Shown: piece by piece, positions 60,861-64,000 of the stretch
Position numbering within the stretch: the stretch's first letter is position 1
Layout of the letters: every line of letters starts with the position of its first letter
Assembly (NCBI GenBank): GCA_016647705.1
Contig: CM028338.1
Location: 9,981,240 to 10,045,239 of the forward strand
Direction: 5' to 3'
DNA length: 64,000 nucleotides
Source: Eucommia ulmoides
Taxonomy: Eukaryota; Streptophyta; Magnoliopsida; Garryales; Eucommiaceae
Made by a program: the position numbers and the translations under genes
Notes under the pieces: generated by a model
What the model was told of the DNA's origin: nothing
What the model saw: the letters and a program-made list of their open reading frames with translations, nothing else
Databases searched by the model: none

Positions 60861-61756
60861 CCTATTCCTCTCTGTTCATCTATTGTTCGGTTTTCATCTA
60901 TTGTTTCGTTGGGTGAAATTCAAAGAAATTGCATTGGGTATTTTTGGAGTTTAGGTTTTTTTTTTCCTTCCTATTTTTAGGAGGTTTTGGGGGGATTTTC
61001 ATTATTGTTATCAATTGGTGGTTAAGAATGGTTTTATTGTGCTGCTTGAAGCACTAATCTGGCGCTGGAGCAGTGTTTTCGAACCGAAATGTAGGAACAA
61101 AAATAAACTCCTTATTTCTCTCAATGGATCCGTTCACGCTCCTTTTAAGTCATTGGCCCACTCTTTCAATATTTATATTAAGCTTTTTAAGAAGGAAATT
61201 GGTTCTTACTTATTTGATTCTTTGAATAGCTTAAGAGGGATGATGTTTCGCTAGTACAATCAAATGCTATTTGATTTGTTCATCAATTGATTTTGTCTTT
61301 TTAATTGTTGTTCATGTTTAAATCGAGAGGGGAATATGATGGCATTGGGTTCAAGAAAATTCTTCCTCGGATCTCAAAATTAAAAATGCCTAACGAGGTT
61401 CAAGTATGTGATACACAACTTCCTCTTATTTATGGAGATGTTTAAATAAGAATTTTGCTGCATTTTTGTTGAAACAATACAAACATAGAGAGTAGAGGAG
61501 GTTTAGGTGGTTCTACATGGACTTAGACTACTATTAGTATGCTTTTTTTCTTAGGCATCATTTGGAAACAAAAACTGAATTACAGGAACAAAAGATTATG
61601 TTTGTGTTGTAGATTCTTTTTGGATTTGACCCATTCTTGATTTGATTCTTTTTAGGGATATTTATTTGATTTTTTTGTTTTAGGTATTTTCATTTGATTT
61701 TTTTTAGAGCTCCCTAGCGATGACGGTATTCACTAAATCTCTTTCTCTGACTGAAG

Positions 61757-62410
61757 AACAGTGGCATTTGTTTTGTTTTTCTATTCCCATTTGTTCTGTG
61801 TTTCCGTTCCTGTTTGTTCTGAAATGTTAAGACCAGAACAGAAACATGATTTTCTATTGCATTGAGCAAGATTGCTTTCAATGAAAATACCAGTGGCGCA
61901 TTCATTTTGTGTTTTTGTTTTTATTTGTTCCAATAATAGCATTTATTCTGTGTTTCTATTCCCGTTTGTTCCGAAATGTTAAGACCAGAACAGAAACATG
62001 ATTTTCTGTTGCATTGAGCAAGAGTGCTTTCAAAAATATAATTTTTGGTTGGATCATTTTGTGTTTTTGTTTCCATTTATTCCAATAGTGGCATTTGTTT
62101 TGTGTTTCTGTTCCCGTTTGTTCTGAAATGTTAAGACCAGAACAGAAACATGATTTTCTGTTGCATTGAGAAAAAGTGATTTCAATGAAAATATCAGTGG
62201 CACATTCATTTTGTGTTTTTGTTTCTATTTGTTCCAATAGTGGCATTTGTTTTGTGTTTCTGTTCCCGTTTGTTCTGTGTTTCTGTTCCCTTTTGTTCTG
62301 TGTTTCTGTTCCTATTTGTTCTGAAATGTTAACAGAAATATGATTTTCGGTTGCATTGAGCAAGAGTGCTTTAAAAAATATAATTTTTGGTTGGACTGAA
62401 CTATGTAATT
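61757..62410. repeat. Higher-order tandem repeat, four units in A-B-A-B order
   Basis: Units start at about 61757, 61931, 62083 and 62235. All share a 'tttgttctgaaatgttaa' and 'acatgattttctgttgcatt' type core. Units 1 and 3 end with 'caatgaaaatatcagtggc', units 2 and 4 with 'aaatataatttttggttgga'. Unit 4 contains a further 'ttctgtgtttctgttccc' 24-bp expansion. Long minus-strand frames through it are repetitive by-products. Confidence 0.9.
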
Positions 62411-62624
62411 GTATTTTTTCACTTTGAGGTATTTGGGATGCCACTATTGGATATAATACAACAATTGTATTAGGACGACTCAGTTTAATACAATATAATT
62501 AACATAATAAAACTCATTTATTTTATATCTGGATCTTGACAATTGACAATAAAACTCACCAAGAACCCAAAGTTTTATCATATTTATTATCATAACTAAA
62601 TTGTTATCCTTTAATGCCTTTTGA

Positions 62625-62715
62625 TTTGAGCTCAAGTCTGCCATGACAAATCAGGAACAAAGACATAAATTTGAGCTCAAGTCTGCCATGACAAATCAGG
62701 AATAAAAATAGAAAT
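62625..62715. repeat. 45-bp tandem duplication
   Basis: 'tttgagctcaagtctgccat' followed by 'gacaaatcaggaa' starts at 62625 and again at 62670. Confidence 0.92.
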
Positions 62716-64000
62716 TTGAGCAATTATGCTGTGTTTTTTCATTTTGTTCTAAAAATATTGTTCCGTCCATTATTTTTTCTCAGATTTATAGTTTTGTTCC
62801 TATTTTGTTCTTTTTTTCCTATTTTGTTCCACTTTTGTTCCTGTTTTCTGGATTTAGGCCCATTTTTTCCCAATTCGTTATACCTAATCAAATGATTAAG
62901 TAATGCAGTGATATATCTTCACTAATGCTACAACATTAATTATTTTGGACTATTAAATTCTGTTTGCTTCACTTGCAAGCAGAATTTGCATTCGCAGCTT
63001 GGAATTTGCTTTCATTCTTCTTCTTTTAATTTATAAAAATCAAAATCTATGGGATTAACTGTTTTGATCATAATATTATTTTTCTTTTTGTAGTTTAAAA
63101 TTTTGCAGTGTTGTTGGTAATTAAGTCTGGTTATTGTGAAACTAGACAGACATTTTGGGATCAACATCTAGAAGATTCTTTTCGGTGACAAAGGCACAGA
63201 AAATGTCAACCATGGCATCTGTGAGTAAGTTTAGTTCTTATACCATTCATTTCGACAATCATACAGTATATATATTTATACTCATGCAAGTAAAAAATCT
63301 TATATATAGTTTGTTGTTCTGTTTTTACTTTGCTACCTAATTTTAAAAAATTTCATATTGCTCCTTAATGTTTCAATTTTTATTGTCAGCGCACTTAAAA
63401 TTTCTATATGATTTTAATATTAAGTTTAAAACTTAACACAAAAGATATTACAAATGCTACCTGAGCATCTTCAACCGTACAAAATTAACAATTGGCAATA
63501 TTCACATATTGGAATTTGCTAAAGAATTTAAGGCCCAAATCATTTACTATTTTCAGAAATGGAAACAGAAACAAATATTTATGTTATGCTACCAGATTTT
63601 TAAAACAAATTTCGGGCAAAAAGAACAGTGTTGTTTCCAGATTTCTGTTTAATCTCATATGAATATTATATATTCAAATAGAGTGTCTAATATTAACCTT
63701 TTTTTTTTTTTTTTTTTTGTGCTGTTGTGTTTGTTTTGCTACTGATTTTTATTGAAGACTAACATTGAATTTAGAAATAATATAGCAGGAAAAAGATTGA
63801 TATGGTCCCCATTAGAATTTGATATACAGTTTTATTTCATTTGGCTAATTGTTTCTATTCTGTTGTCATATTTCTACTCTTTTAATTTGTATTTGTTTTG
63901 TTCGATTGTAGAATCAGAGGAAAGAGAGACAAGATAGCGAGGAGGGAGGGAAGCGACTGTAGAATCAGGTTAAATCTCAGCTCTTGAATCAGGTTAAATT
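62716..64000. other. AT-rich DNA at the right end
   Basis: No gene is supported. 63142-63225 could be a short exon (frame SRRFFSVTKAQKMSTMAS between an AG and a GTGAGT) and 63909-63960 is purine-rich, but neither can be assigned. A T run is at 63701-63718. Confidence 0.35.

Noticed and set aside
61956..62444. A 162-codon minus-strand open frame with repeated asparagine/threonine-rich peptides
   Set aside because: It is read through the tandem repeat and simply reflects the repeat unit.

Overview
This is nuclear DNA from a flowering plant, probably a eudicot (species not determined). It is AT-rich, rich in LTR retrotransposons, and carries one long, fully interpretable host gene. There are no bacterial-style operons, no rRNA genes and no CRISPR arrays.

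The host gene is on the minus strand (31759 down to 13697). I resolved 21 coding exons by hand. All introns are GT-AG, the phases are consistent, and the exons sum to 2199 bp (732 codons plus TGA). The product has an N-terminal PH domain, a START lipid-binding domain and a C-terminal DUF1336/EDR2_C domain. This is the ENHANCED DISEASE RESISTANCE 2 superfamily, and the N-terminus and domain layout are closest to Arabidopsis At5g35180. No exon is broken. Its introns are swollen by transposable elements: intron 8 (6.2 kb) holds a 5'-truncated antisense Ty3/gypsy copy, a protease-like pseudogene and a tandem duplication, while introns 18 and 19 hold TAA-flanked MITEs, a solo-LTR-like segment and a tRNA-like repeat.

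Region by region. 1-7540 (+): decayed Tat-lineage Ty3/gypsy element with the end of pol, a 47-bp tandem repeat, a small antisense ORF and a long 3' LTR. 7541-11160: antisense Transposase_28-like ORF followed by a second LTR-like segment and gag-like sequence. 11160-13690: nothing recognisable. 13697-32300: host gene and its 5' region, which carries a G-quadruplex motif. 32300-36000: AT-rich DNA and MITEs. 36080-39360 (-): remnants of a Ty1/copia-like element. 39360-42330: LTR-like and tandemly repeated DNA. 44018-52290: a diverged duplicated non-coding block whose first copy abuts a minus-strand Ty1/copia pseudo-element. 53950-60026 (+): a Ty3/gypsy copy in circularly permuted order. 60240-64000: possible unrecognised transcript start and higher-order tandem repeats.

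No coding sequence other than the EDR2-like gene looks functional. The most unusual structures are the permuted single-LTR gypsy copy, the antisense ORFs in the Tat-type remnants, the split duplicated block, and the A-B-A-B repeat near 62 kb.
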